Assembly: GCF_003034915.1 (NCBI RefSeq)
Contig: NZ_PZJX01000005.1
Span: 162,607 to 226,606 of the forward strand
Direction: 5' to 3'
Origin: Mesorhizobium helmanticense
GTDB lineage: Bacteria > Pseudomonadota > Alphaproteobacteria > Rhizobiales > Rhizobiaceae
DNA length: 64,000 nt
Made by a program: the position numbers and the translations under genes. Positions 8,770 through 17,443 of the stretch are shown in pieces. How positions within the stretch are numbered: position 1 is the first letter of the stretch; every line of letters begins with the position of its first letter. The notes under the pieces are model-generated. The model was not told the origin of the DNA. It searched no databases and was given only the letters and a program-made list of their open reading frames with translations.

Positions 8770-9782
8770 TTCTCAGCGTCCGCGGGATCGCCCGGGAACC
8801 GTTTCTGCAGGGATTCTGGCCAGTCTGGCGGGTTCGGCTCGAGTCGGACATAGCCGGTGCCCCTTGCTCCGGTCTTTACCTGCTCGATGTGATCTTCAAC
8901 GAGGCTCGACGGAATGCGCAGTTTGACCCGGAACATAAGCTTGTCCCGCTCGCTGCGCGTCTCGATCTGCTTCGGGGTGAACTGGGCTTCGGGCGAGACA
9001 AAGCTCACCTTGGCCGGCACGGCGAAGTCGGCGCCGTCGAACTGGATGCGAGCCTGCGAGCCAACGGGAACCCGCATGGCCTGCTCGGAGGCCAGATAGA
9101 TCTCCATGTAGATCTCCGAGAGATTGACGATCGTCAGAACTTTACCGCCGGCACTGACGACTTCGCCGGGATTAGCAAGGCGATAGAGGACGCGGCCCTT
9201 GACCGGTGTTGCGAGGGTCGCGTCGGCGATCTGGGCATCGGTCTGATCGACAAGAGCTTTCGCCGCTTCGATTGAGCGCTCTCTGGCAATCACATTCTTT
9301 TCCGCGGCCTCGACAACAGCGCGCCCGGAATCGCGCTCGCTCTGGTACTGGTCGAGTGTTTGCTCGCTTACGGCGCCCTTGGCGATGAGGGTGAGAGCCC
9401 GGCGGAGATTGGCCTCCTTCAGCATTAATTCAGCCCGCCGCTGAGCCACCGTTGCCTTTGCCTCGAGCATCGAGGCTTCCTCGGAGGTCTGATCGGCGAC
9501 ATATTTGGCACGCTCGGCCAGAAGTTCCGTGGTATCGATCCGGGCGACGATCTGCCCGGCGGAAACGAGGTCACCCTCTTCGACAAGCACGTCCCGCACG
9601 CGGCCGGCGGATTTCGCGGCGATGTCGACCTCATCGGACTCGATCCGACCGTTGCCCGATACCAAGCCGTCCGGCAGCTTTCCTTGCTGGCTCTGCCACC
9701 AATACCAAGCGCCGCCAGCGCCGGCCGCCACGATCAGGATAAGGATCAGAACACTCGTCGTCGATGGGCGGCGGATCTTCAC
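8766..9782 (-). CDS. yhiI: HlyD-family membrane fusion protein, YhiI-like
   Basis: The 338-residue product has an N-terminal anchor helix (about residues 9-28), the first half of a biotinyl-lipoyl domain (GRIESDEVDIAAKSAGRVRD), a long coiled-coil hairpin at about residues 85-185, then the second lipoyl half (ATPVKGRVLYRLANPGE) and a beta-barrel region. This is the periplasmic adaptor of an export system. The start codon is GTG at 9782, with GGAG 8 bases upstream. Its stop overlaps the rbbA start in an ATGA. It is the first gene of the yhiI-rbbA-yhhJ operon, and a FixK/FNR-like palindrome lies about 60 bases upstream. Confidence 0.87.
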   Translation of the reverse strand: MKIRRPSTTSVLILILIVAAGAGGAWYWWQSQQGKLPDGLVSGNGRIESDEVDIAAKSAGRVRDVLVEEGDLVSAGQIVARIDTTELLAERAKYVADQTSEEASMLEAKATVAQRRAELMLKEANLRRALTLIAKGAVSEQTLDQYQSERDSGRAVVEAAEKNVIARERSIEAAKALVDQTDAQIADATLATPVKGRVLYRLANPGEVVSAGGKVLTIVNLSEIYMEIYLASEQAMRVPVGSQARIQFDGADFAVPAKVSFVSPEAQFTPKQIETRSERDKLMFRVKLRIPSSLVEDHIEQVKTGARGTGYVRLEPNPPDWPESLQKRFPGDPADAEK

Positions 9783-9838
9783 GAGCGATACTCCATTCCT
9801 CGGATTGACCTATAAGAGGGCGGAAACCGGATTGACGC

Positions 9839-9852
9839 TTGATCCAGCTCAA
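9839..9852. promoter_or_regulatory. Putative FixK/FNR box upstream of yhiI
   Basis: On the minus strand the site reads TTGAGCTGGATCAA, one base away from the anaerobox TTGATCTGGATCAA and matching TTGA-N6-TCAA. Its centre is about 63 bases before the yhiI GTG start, so a class II activator at -41.5 would place transcription about 22 bases upstream of the start codon. The site lies between the IS630 fragment and the operon. The match is by eye and the binding protein is not shown. Confidence 0.45.
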
Positions 9853-9879
9853 ACCTGACGAGAATATTGAGAGCGCGTC

Positions 9880-10055
9880 AGCATGCAGCATCATCGCATC
9901 AGGAGTTCATCCGCTTCCTCAGTGCAGTCGAGGCTGAGATGCCCGCCGCCAGGAGCGTCCACGTCATCCTCGACAACCATGCCACCCACAAACAGCTGAA
10001 AGTCCGCGCTGGCTGGATGCCATCCGCGCTGGACATTCCACTTCGTGCCGACATC
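9880..10055 (+). mobile_element. IS630-type transposase fragment
   Basis: In one plus-strand frame the bases encode HQEFIRFLSAVEAEMP and then VILDNHATHK, a segment of IS630-family transposases around the second aspartate of the DDE triad. After a frameshift near 10017 the homology resumes as HPRWTFHFVPTSC. Another shift lies near 9895, between MQHHR and HQEF. Only about 60 codons remain, without the first catalytic aspartate or the final glutamate, so it cannot be active. It abuts the integrase relic at about 10053. Confidence 0.75.
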
Positions 10056-10585
10056 CTGCGTCGGCCGCCTGTCACGCTGATGGCCTTTCCCAACGAGGCC
10101 AAGCCTCTTTAGGGCGATACGTGCGAGATCAACCGGTGCGACCTTGACGGGCAGGCCGTGAACGGCCGCGGCATGAGCCAGAACGAGTTTTACAAAGCCG
10201 ATGTCGATACCGAGAGTCATCGGTCCGGCACCTTGGCGGCTCGATTACGACCGAAGCGAATGAGCCGTTTCCGGTCCAGGGCTGCGATGTTGCACTTCCC
10301 CAGATGCCGTTGGAACATATCGAGGGCTGCGGCCTTGGAGCGGCGAGGGGGCTTGCCTACATCGCACATGTCGTCGATATGAAGGTCGATGGGTTCACCG
10401 AAGGTCTTCAGGCGCGCTATGCGGGACTTGGTCGGCGTCTCACCGCGATCGACTTGGCGCTCGGCGTCGGTTGCCCAGCGCCGTGCGTCGTCTCGGCGCA
10501 GGAAGGTCTCGCTGACGTAGCGACCTTTGCGACGGACCTGCGCTCGCCATTCTGGCGTAAATTGGTGTGCACTCGGCAGGTTCTA
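10050..10585 (-). pseudogene. Tyrosine-type integrase relic next to dusA
   Basis: The minus strand encodes an integrase-like N-terminal half: TPEWRAQVRRKGRYVSETF, a helical core-binding segment ending KRLIRFGRNRAAK, then, after a one-base deletion near 10243, MTLGIDIGFVKLVLAHAAA and KRLGLVGKGHQRDRRPTQD. A stop codon sits just before the first recognisable residues, so the native start is lost, and the catalytic C-terminal domain (Arg-His-Arg-Tyr) is replaced by the IS630 fragment. It faces away from dusA and ends within about 25 bases of the dusA start. Integrases that insert at the 5' end of dusA are described; this relic fits that arrangement, but the attachment repeat cannot be seen in the window. 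Confidence 0.7.
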
Positions 10586-10607
10586 ACGATTTGATGCTAA
10601 AGAAAAA

Positions 10608-11606
10608 ATGCTGAAAAATCAAGATCATAGAGTGGCCGTGGCGCCGATGATGGACTGGACGGACCGGCATTGCCGGTTCTTGCATCGCCAGTTGACGCGC
10701 CGGGCGCTGCTCTACACCGAGATGGTGGTGGCCGACGCGATCATCCAGGGCGCGCGCGAGCGGCTGCTCGGCTTTGATGACGCGGAACATCCGGTCGCAT
10801 TGCAGCTTGGCGGCTCCGATCCGCGCAAGCTTGCCGAGGCGGCGCGCATAGGCGAAGCCTCCGGCTACGACGAGATCAACCTCAATGTCGGCTGCCCGTC
10901 GGACCGCGTCCAGTCGGGCACGTTCGGCGCCTGCCTGATGAAGACGCCGGTTCTCGTCGCCGATTGCGTCGCGGCGATGAAGGCCGCCGTGAAAATCCCC
11001 GTCACCGTCAAATGCCGCATCGGCGTCGACGAACAGGATCCGGAGCCAGCGCTCGACGCGCTGGCGGACGGCGTTTTTTCCGCCGGCGCCGACGCATTGT
11101 GGGTGCATGCCCGCAAGGCCTGGCTGGAAGGGCTCAGCCCAAGGGAAAACCGTGACATCCCACCGCTCGACTACGACAGGGTCTATCGCCTGAAAGCCAG
11201 AAAGCCGAATGAATTCATCGGCATCAATGGCGGTATTCAATCGCTCGAAGAGGCACTTAGGCACATAGATCATGTCGACGGGGCCATGCTCGGCCGCGCC
11301 GCCTATCACACGCCGGGCATCCTGGCGGGCGTCGATGCCGCATTCTATGGCGGCAAATCCGAGCCGTTCGACTTTGCCGCACTGATCGATGCCATGGCGG
11401 CTTACGCGGCGCGTCATATCGAGCGGGGCGGCCGGCTTGGCCATGTCACCCGTCACATGGTCGGCCTGTTCCATGGCCTGCCTGGCGCACGCCGCTATCG
11501 GCAGATCCTTTCCACCGACGCGACACGGCCCGGCGCTGGGCCGGACGTGCTGAAAACCGCCTTCGCCGCGGTTGATTTGGTCAGGGCAAGCGCGGAAGCC
11601 GCCTGA
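10608..11606 (+). CDS. dusA: tRNA-dihydrouridine(20/20a) synthase
   Basis: The 332-residue FMN enzyme reduces uridine in the D-loop of tRNA. Visible marks are VAPMMDWTDRHCRF at the N-terminus, the LNVGCPSDRVQSGTFGACLM segment that holds the catalytic cysteine, CRIGVDEQD, and INGGIQSLEEA of the TIM barrel. Length and order match DusA. The ATG at 10608 follows an A-rich but weak ribosome site. The upstream sequence ends in an integrase relic, so the present promoter may be partly island-derived. The reading frame is intact, so any past insertion left a complete gene. Confidence 0.95.
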   Translation: MLKNQDHRVAVAPMMDWTDRHCRFLHRQLTRRALLYTEMVVADAIIQGARERLLGFDDAEHPVALQLGGSDPRKLAEAARIGEASGYDEINLNVGCPSDRVQSGTFGACLMKTPVLVADCVAAMKAAVKIPVTVKCRIGVDEQDPEPALDALADGVFSAGADALWVHARKAWLEGLSPRENRDIPPLDYDRVYRLKARKPNEFIGINGGIQSLEEALRHIDHVDGAMLGRAAYHTPGILAGVDAAFYGGKSEPFDFAALIDAMAAYAARHIERGGRLGHVTRHMVGLFHGLPGARRYRQILSTDATRPGAGPDVLKTAFAAVDLVRASAEAA

Positions 11607-11609
11607 GGG

Positions 11610-12314
11610 TTAGTCGCGCAAAATCATGCGGTCGCCGCGCACATCGAAACCCGACAGCGAACCGATAAAATTCATGCCGAGCAGGCTCTGGCTGAGCATG
11701 CCGGGTGCGGCGATCATGACCGGCATGTTCTTGCGAACGATGCCGCCGATCGCCAATTCGTCGGTTCTCACGCCCGCCGCGCGCGCCATGCCGTTGGCGG
11801 TCGAGACCGGTATCGTAAAATTGAGCGTGGCCGGATTGAAGCCAGCCGCCTGCGCGTCTTGCGCTGTCAGCACGGTGCTGGTCGCGCCGGTGTCGACCAC
11901 GGCCCGGACCGGCGTGCCGTTGACCATGATGCGCGCTTCGAAATGGCCGTTGTCGGCCTTGTCCAGCGTCACCGTGGCGTGGCCGTCCTCCACACCCAGC
12001 GCCAGCGGACTGCCGGGAACGAGCCCGGCGGTGACCCGGCTGGCGAAATCCTGCAATTCGTAGCGGTACTGGTAGCCGGCGATCAGCGCCAGCACGATGA
12101 CGCCCCAAGTGCCGAGGCTACGGGCCATGGTGCCCAAGGGTCTGCCGGATCTGAGCAGGCCGGCGCCGATGAGCGCAACCAATGCGCCAAGCCAGATCAG
12201 CCGGCCAAAATCGTTGTTCTCGACGCCGAACGTGCTGCCGGCGGAATCGTTGAAGATGAGCAGGGCCACGCCCACCCCGATCACGATCATCAAGATCCAG
12301 AAGAGTCGGTTCAT
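11610..12314 (-). CDS. Membrane-anchored retropepsin-like aspartic protease (TIGR02281 type)
   Basis: The product is about 234 residues from the ATG at 12314; the frame stays open ten codons further. Three hydrophobic segments lie in the first 90 residues (a helix right at the start, then two more), followed by a clan AA protease domain: VDTGATSTVLT is the catalytic aspartate motif and LLGMNFIGSL the family's C-terminal mark. Only one such motif is present, so the active form would be a dimer. This matches the alphaproteobacterial TIGR02281 family. It follows the DUF1289 gene with 7 bases between, and its 3' end converges on dusA. Confidence 0.85.
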   Translation of the reverse strand: MNRLFWILMIVIGVGVALLIFNDSAGSTFGVENNDFGRLIWLGALVALIGAGLLRSGRPLGTMARSLGTWGVIVLALIAGYQYRYELQDFASRVTAGLVPGSPLALGVEDGHATVTLDKADNGHFEARIMVNGTPVRAVVDTGATSTVLTAQDAQAAGFNPATLNFTIPVSTANGMARAAGVRTDELAIGGIVRKNMPVMIAAPGMLSQSLLGMNFIGSLSGFDVRGDRMILRD

Positions 12315-12321
12315 GGGTGGT

Positions 12322-12555
12322 TCACGATAGCGCGTCGCGTTCACGAGAGAGGCGGGTGCGGCGCGTTTCCCGACGCGGCCTGCGTTCGACCGTTTCCAGC
12401 CGGGCCGGCAGCTCGGCCATCACATTTCGCCGTGCTTCCGGCGTCATGTCGATCCAGGCGCCGATTTCTTCGCGCGTGCGACCGCACCCGAAGCAGAAGC
12501 CGGTTTTCATATCGATCGAGCAGACCAGGATGCACGGGGATTCTATGGCCGTCAT
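12322..12555 (-). CDS. DUF1289 small cysteine-rich protein
   Basis: From the ATG at 12555 the protein has 77 residues. SPCILVCSID and GFCFGCGRT give the four cysteines that define DUF1289 and probably bind a metal, followed by the EEIGAWIDMTPEAR helix. The C-terminus is arginine-rich. The AAGAGA just upstream supports this start over the longer frame from 12651. It lies upstream of, and on the same strand as, the retropepsin-like gene, with 7 bases between them. The biochemical role of the family is not known. Confidence 0.85.
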   Translation of the reverse strand: MTAIESPCILVCSIDMKTGFCFGCGRTREEIGAWIDMTPEARRNVMAELPARLETVERRPRRETRRTRLSRERDALS

Positions 12556-12723
12556 GATGTTCTCTTGGGATTCCCAAGGAATCCCTTGTCTCGCTTCCAC
12601 ATGGTGCAACGGCAAGGCCAATGCAAGCCCTCCGGAATGCGCCGCCGGCAAGCGCTATCGCGGCACCGGCAGGAGGTTGTGCCGGCCGTGCAACGCGGCT
12701 ATGTCGCTCGTCAGACTTAGGGG

Positions 12724-13737
12724 ATGATCCTCAACGCCATGACCAGTGCGCTGCCCTTCGACGATTTTCGCAACCTTCTGGCGGCCTTGCCGCCGGCCGA
12801 TACGGCGGCCGAAACCAAAGTCCGAGCGTTGTTTTCCAAGGCCGACAAGCCCGGGAATTCGCTCGGCCGCATCGTGGACATTGCAGCCTGGCTCGCCGCC
12901 TGGAGCGGCCGGGCACCGCCGGCGGTGACACGGCCGTTGGTGGCGATCTTCGCCGGCAATCACGGCGTCACCCGCCACGGCATTTCGCCACGTCCCGTCG
13001 CGGCCACCGCGAACGCGGTCGAGCTTTGCGCGGCCGGCGGTGCCGCAGTCAACCAGATCTGTATCGCCAACGACCTCGGGCTGAAAGTGTTCGATCTAGC
13101 GCTGCACATTCCGACCGCCGACATCACCGAGGAGGCAGCGCTGGACGAGCGCGGCTGCGCCGCCACCATGGCCTTCGGCATGGAAGCGATCGCCGGCGGC
13201 ACCGATTTGCTGTGCCTTGGCGATCTTGGCGTCGGCAATTCAACAGTCGCCGCGGCTCTGTTTGCGGCGCTGTTTGGCGGCAAGGGCGCCGACTGGGTCG
13301 GGCCTGGATCGGGCGCCGATGCGGCGATGCAGGCGCGCAAGGCGGAAGCGGTCGATGCCGCGATCGCTTTCCACGGCACCAGCCTCAGGGATCCGCTCGA
13401 AGCATTGCGCCGGGTCGGTGGCCGCGAGTTCGCGGCGATCACCGGGGCCATCCTCGCCGCTCGGATGCAGAAGATCCCGGTGTTGCTCGACGGCGTTGCG
13501 GCGACAGCGGCGGCCGCCGTGCTTCATGCCGCCAACCCGGCCGCACTGGAACATTGTCTTCTTGCCGGCCTGTCGCCGGAGCCTGCACATACAAGGGCCG
13601 CCGAGCGGCTCGGCCTTCGTCCTCTCCTCGATCTGGGCATCAGCCACGGCGAAGGGGCAGGGGCGGCACTTGCCGCGGGTCTGGTCAAGGCGGCGGCGCT
13701 CACCAGTTCGGGCATGGCGGCGGCGGTTCGCGGCTAA
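12724..13737 (+). CDS. cobT: Nicotinate-nucleotide-dimethylbenzimidazole phosphoribosyltransferase
   Basis: The 337-residue enzyme makes alpha-ribazole phosphate for the lower ligand of cobalamin. Visible features are IFAGNHGVTRHGISP, the glycine-rich LGDLGVGNST, and LGISHGEGAGAAL, where Glu310 corresponds to the catalytic glutamate near 317 in the Salmonella enzyme. An AGGGG lies directly before the ATG at 12724; a second ATG five codons in is possible. The gene diverges from DUF1289 and its stop is 4 bases from the end of the convergent histidine kinase. I saw no cobalamin riboswitch in the 168 bases upstream. Confidence 0.93.
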   Translation: MILNAMTSALPFDDFRNLLAALPPADTAAETKVRALFSKADKPGNSLGRIVDIAAWLAAWSGRAPPAVTRPLVAIFAGNHGVTRHGISPRPVAATANAVELCAAGGAAVNQICIANDLGLKVFDLALHIPTADITEEAALDERGCAATMAFGMEAIAGGTDLLCLGDLGVGNSTVAAALFAALFGGKGADWVGPGSGADAAMQARKAEAVDAAIAFHGTSLRDPLEALRRVGGREFAAITGAILAARMQKIPVLLDGVAATAAAAVLHAANPAALEHCLLAGLSPEPAHTRAAERLGLRPLLDLGISHGEGAGAALAAGLVKAAALTSSGMAAAVRG

Positions 13738-13741
13738 ACCT

Positions 13742-15262
13742 TCAACGCCTACGCGCTGCAACCGCCTTGGTCGGCAGCGCCGGCAATTCCTCCATCACCC
13801 GGCTCAGCGGAAAGATGGCGATCGCCTCGGTGCCTTCACGCAGTTTGGAATGGAGTTCGAATTCGCCGCCGTGCATGGCGAGCAGGCCCTGCACGATCGG
13901 CAGGCCAAGCCCGGTGCCTTGTTCGGCGCTCTTGATGGCGATCGAGCCCTGGCCGAAAGCCGACAGCACAACCGGAATCTCATCCTCCGGAATGCCAGGG
14001 CCATTGTCCTTGACCGAGAGATATTGCCCGCCACCGGCCGTCCAGCCGACGCGCACGCGGATCTCGCCGCCGGTCGCGGTGAACTTGATGGCGTTGGACA
14101 AGAGGTTGAGGGCGATCTGCCGCACCGCGCGCTCGTCAGCAAACAGGCGCGGTAAGGCGCTTTCGAAATCCTGGACGATGCGGATATCCTTGTTGCGCGC
14201 CTTCAGCTCCATCATGTGGCAGCAATCCTCGACGACGGAGAGCAGCATCATCGGTTCCTCGTTGAGCTGATAGCGGCCAGCTTCGATGCGCGAAAGGTCG
14301 AGGATTTCGTTGATCAGATCGAGCAGATGCTGGCCGGACTCATGGACGTCGCGAGCATAGTCGCGATAGGTGGGGTTGCTCATCGGTCCGAGCACCTCGT
14401 TCGACATCACCTCGGAAAAACCGAGAATGGCGTTGAGCGGCGTCCTGAGCTCATGGCTCATCGATGCCAGAAACCGCGACTTTGCCAGATTGGCGTCTTC
14501 CGCCCGCCGCCGCGCTTCGTCCGACATCGACTTCGCCGTCTCCACCTCGGCGACAAGCGCATCCTTTTCGGAGCGGAACGACAGAAGCATCAGGGACGCG
14601 CGATTAAGATGGCGCGCCACATAGGCGAAAAAGGGCAGCGATACGATCAGCAATCCGGCCATGATCAGTTCAACCGGCGTCCCCAGCCTTGCACCGGCAT
14701 AGGCATAAACCGCCACCGGAATGGCGAAGATCGCCAGCAATGCACCGTGCAGCGACGAGGCCGTGAGCGCCGTCGCCGCCATGGCGAGCAGCAGCACGAC
14801 CGCCTTGACCAGATGGAACTGGTCGATCTGGCAGGCGTCGCAGCCGAGCCAGGCGAACCAGGCCCACCCCAGACCGCAAAGGAAATGGCCGATCAGGAAA
14901 TCCCTGCGCGTTTGCAGCGGGTTGACTTCGGCGGCTTCCGTGCGGTCGATGCGCCCGGCCATCAATGCAACGATGGCGTAGCAGATGAGCATGAAGAGTG
15001 CCCAGACGCCGATCCCCTTGCCCATTCCGGCAAACAGGCCCGTCGCGGCAACCGCCAGGACGAGAAGCGGAACGGCGATCGCGCTGCCGATCATCGAACG
15101 GGCGTGGAGTTTCAGAAGCTCGCGATCGAAATCAGGATTGCCCGCCTGCTGCGAAAGACGGTCGCGCGTCTTGCGGACCGCGCGCGCGACATCGCTGTTG
15201 CGATGGCGTTTCCTGCGGTCCACAATAAACTTGTCCGCTGTGTTCGAGCGTTGCAAGGGCAT
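13742..15262 (-). CDS. Membrane sensor histidine kinase
   Basis: The protein has 506 residues. The N-terminal 55 are basic and cytoplasmic, followed by about six hydrophobic helices between 60 and 225 with no obvious periplasmic sensor. A short coiled coil leads into the dimerisation helix with SMSHELRTPLNAILGFSEVM (phospho-acceptor histidine). The ATPase domain shows NLLSNAIKFT (N box), DNGPGIPEDE (G1) and GTGLGLPIVQGL (G2). There is no adjacent response regulator, so it may feed a phosphorelay in the way PdhS/DivJ-type rhizobial kinases do; that is inference. Downstream it converges on cobT with a 4-base gap. Confidence 0.9.
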   Translation of the reverse strand: MPLQRSNTADKFIVDRRKRHRNSDVARAVRKTRDRLSQQAGNPDFDRELLKLHARSMIGSAIAVPLLVLAVAATGLFAGMGKGIGVWALFMLICYAIVALMAGRIDRTEAAEVNPLQTRRDFLIGHFLCGLGWAWFAWLGCDACQIDQFHLVKAVVLLLAMAATALTASSLHGALLAIFAIPVAVYAYAGARLGTPVELIMAGLLIVSLPFFAYVARHLNRASLMLLSFRSEKDALVAEVETAKSMSDEARRRAEDANLAKSRFLASMSHELRTPLNAILGFSEVMSNEVLGPMSNPTYRDYARDVHESGQHLLDLINEILDLSRIEAGRYQLNEEPMMLLSVVEDCCHMMELKARNKDIRIVQDFESALPRLFADERAVRQIALNLLSNAIKFTATGGEIRVRVGWTAGGGQYLSVKDNGPGIPEDEIPVVLSAFGQGSIAIKSAEQGTGLGLPIVQGLLAMHGGEFELHSKLREGTEAIAIFPLSRVMEELPALPTKAVAARRR

Positions 15263-15337
15263 GGAAACTTCAATTTATGCGGGCAGCGGTTTCAAATTGT
15301 TAAGCTACGTTCGAATGATTAACCAACGGTTTGCCAT

Positions 15338-15961
15338 ATGAGCCGTTCGTGGTCGCGGCGGCCGCGCCGACGGTACGCTCCGCCGCGGCCGCCAAGCCTG
15401 TGGCGCAGGCTGGTGGACTACGGGCTGACCGTCATTGCCCTTGGTCCGTTGATCCTCCTGGCCGCACGCCTCGACCGGATCGAGACACGCAAGACGGAAG
15501 GGGCGGCGATCGTCAACGATGGCGATACGATCACGCTGGGCACCGAGCGCATCCGCATGCGCGGCATCGACGCGCCGGAATATTCGCAAATCTGCCGCAG
15601 GGACGGCGCCGACTATGCCTGCGGCAAGCTGGCGCGACAGTCGCTGGTGCGACTGATATCCGGCAAACCCGTCTCCTGCACCGGCTGGCAGCGCGACCGC
15701 TACGGAAGGCTGCTCGGCGAGTGCAAGGCCGGCGGCAAGGATCTCAATCGCGCCCAGGTCGAAGCCGGCTGGGCGATCGCCTATGGCGACTTCGAAACTG
15801 AGCAAGCTGCCGCGCGTAGCGGCAAGGCCGGCATCTGGGCCGGCACCTTCGACGAACCGCATGATTGGCGCGAGAGCCACGGTCACGAAATGGTCGAAAG
15901 GAAGCACGGCACTCTGGCTTCGATCGGCGACGCCTTGCGAGAAATTTTTCGCTTCTGGTGA
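15338..15961 (+). CDS. Thermonuclease-family (SNase) protein with N-terminal anchor
   Basis: The 207-residue product starts with a very arginine-rich tail, then one membrane helix at about residues 25-45, then a staphylococcal-nuclease fold. VNDGDTITLGTERIRMRGID carries the calcium-binding aspartates and one catalytic arginine, and DRYGRLLGEC carries another. The nuclease would face the periplasm. It is divergent from the histidine kinase, with 75 bases between. The family includes many proteins with untested activity, so nuclease function is likely but unproven. Confidence 0.87.
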   Translation: MSRSWSRRPRRRYAPPRPPSLWRRLVDYGLTVIALGPLILLAARLDRIETRKTEGAAIVNDGDTITLGTERIRMRGIDAPEYSQICRRDGADYACGKLARQSLVRLISGKPVSCTGWQRDRYGRLLGECKAGGKDLNRAQVEAGWAIAYGDFETEQAAARSGKAGIWAGTFDEPHDWRESHGHEMVERKHGTLASIGDALREIFRFW

Positions 15962-16009
15962 TGACAACCCTATAGTTGTCGCAACGAGCCAGAGGACTGG
16001 GAGGATGGA

Positions 16010-16621
16010 ATGAAGCTCTTCGACGGCGGCCGCGCCCCCAACCCACGGCGGGTTCGCGTTTTCCTCGCCGAGAAGGGGCTGGAGGTCCCTCTGGTGTCCG
16101 TTGACATGGGCGCGCTGGAGCACAGGCAGCAGCCGGTCAGCTCGCGCAACCCGCTGCAGCGTTTGCCGGTGCTCGAACTCGACGATGGCACAATCATCAC
16201 CGAATCCGTCGCCATCTGCCGCTATTTCGAGGAACTGCATCCGGAGCCGGCGCTGTTCGGACGCGGCGCGCTTGGCAAGGCCAGGGTCGAGATGTGGCAA
16301 AGGCGCATTGAGCTCAACCTGCTCGTTTGCGTCGCCGCCGCGTTCCGGCACATTCACCCGGCGATGAAGGATTGGGAGATTCCGCAAATCCCCGAATGGG
16401 GCGAGGCCAACAAGCCGAAAGCCGTCGAGTTCCTGAGGCTGCTCGACGGCGAACTGGCGCAACGGGAATTTGTCGCCGGCGACGCCTATTCGATCGCCGA
16501 CATCACCGGGCTGATCGCCATCGACTTCATGAAGCCGGCGCGGATCAGGGTGCCGGATGACTGCGCCAACGTGCTGCGCTGGCATCAGGCGATCTCAAGC
16601 CGGCCAAGCGCCGCCGCCTGA
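16010..16621 (+). CDS. Glutathione S-transferase family protein
   Basis: The 203-residue protein has an N-terminal thioredoxin-like domain with LPVLELDDGTIITESVAICR, in which the cis-proline and the Glu-Ser pair bind glutathione, and an alpha-helical C-terminal domain with AGDAYSIADITGL, the usual N-capping box. GGGAGGATGG precedes the ATG at 16010. The next gene begins 2 bases after its stop. The substrate cannot be read from the sequence. Confidence 0.9.
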   Translation: MKLFDGGRAPNPRRVRVFLAEKGLEVPLVSVDMGALEHRQQPVSSRNPLQRLPVLELDDGTIITESVAICRYFEELHPEPALFGRGALGKARVEMWQRRIELNLLVCVAAAFRHIHPAMKDWEIPQIPEWGEANKPKAVEFLRLLDGELAQREFVAGDAYSIADITGLIAIDFMKPARIRVPDDCANVLRWHQAISSRPSAAA

Positions 16622-16623
16622 GA

Positions 16624-17253
16624 ATGGGCCTCGGAATGCGCGAAGAACTCGACAGTTTCACGGCGAGAGTACGCGCCTGCCGCATCTGCGTAGAAAATCC
16701 GATTGGCCGGCCGTTGCCGCACGAGCCGCGCCCGGTACTGAGACCCTCGCCGAGCGCCCGCATCCTGATTGCCAGCCAGGCGCCAGGCACCAAGGTGCAT
16801 ATATCAGGCATGCCGTTCACCGACGCGTCCGGCGATCGGCTGCGGAACTGGCTGGGCGTCAGCAGCGAAGAGTTCTACGACACTTCAAAATTCGCCATCG
16901 TGCCGATGGGCTTCTGCTTTCCGGGCCAGGATGCCAAGGGCGGCGACCTGCCGCCGCGCCGTGAATGTGCACCGGCATGGCGCGCGCCGCTGATGGCGCT
17001 GATGGCGCGCATCGACCTCGTGCTGACGATCGGCATCTATGCGCAATCCTGGCATATGGGTGTCGCACGCCGCCCGTCGCTGACGGAGACGGTGATGGAC
17101 TGGCGGGCGATCTGGGATGCACCCGGCAACCCGAAAGTGCTGCCGCTGCCGCACCCCTCGTGGCGCAACACCGGCTGGCTGAAGCGCAACCCGTGGTTTG
17201 AAATGGATTTGCTGCCATTTCTGCGGTCGGAAATCCGCTATCGCCTCGGCTGA
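16624..17253 (+). CDS. Uracil-DNA glycosylase family protein, iron-sulfur type
   Basis: The 209-residue product has the COG1573 features: SQAPGTKVHISGMPFTD and SGDRLRNWLG for uracil and phosphate binding, and LPHPSWRN with the late catalytic-loop histidine. Four cysteines, CRIC near residue 20 and a pair separated by 16 residues (CFPG to REC), match the cluster pattern of families 4 and 5. It starts 2 bases after the GST gene, so the two are co-transcribed. An ATG four codons later is an alternative start. It is probably a base-excision repair enzyme. Confidence 0.82.
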   Translation: MGLGMREELDSFTARVRACRICVENPIGRPLPHEPRPVLRPSPSARILIASQAPGTKVHISGMPFTDASGDRLRNWLGVSSEEFYDTSKFAIVPMGFCFPGQDAKGGDLPPRRECAPAWRAPLMALMARIDLVLTIGIYAQSWHMGVARRPSLTETVMDWRAIWDAPGNPKVLPLPHPSWRNTGWLKRNPWFEMDLLPFLRSEIRYRLG

Positions 17254-17443
17254 GGTGTCAGCAAGAAAACACTCGCTTTTGTGCCATTTGGCAGAATTTC
17301 TTTCTTGTGAAAGGCCAAAATAAGAGGGACTATAGCCAATCTATTCCCCAAAACGCATCGCGTTGAAGGGAACATTTGACGCGCTTTGAATTCTTGTTTT
17401 GTGCACGTCGTTCTCCCGGCGACAGGCACCAGGGGAGCACCCA

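Noticed and set aside
7342..8853. A 503-codon plus-strand frame opposite rbbA
   Set aside because: It is a GC-driven shadow on the opposite strand of a gene with clear ATPase motifs, and has no protein family features.
10440..11474. A minus-strand frame opposite dusA and the integrase relic
   Set aside because: dusA on the plus strand is intact and well conserved, and the antisense product has no known features.
12556..12723. Possible cobalamin riboswitch upstream of cobT
   Set aside because: The conserved B12-box pattern is not found; only unrelated GC-rich repeats are present.
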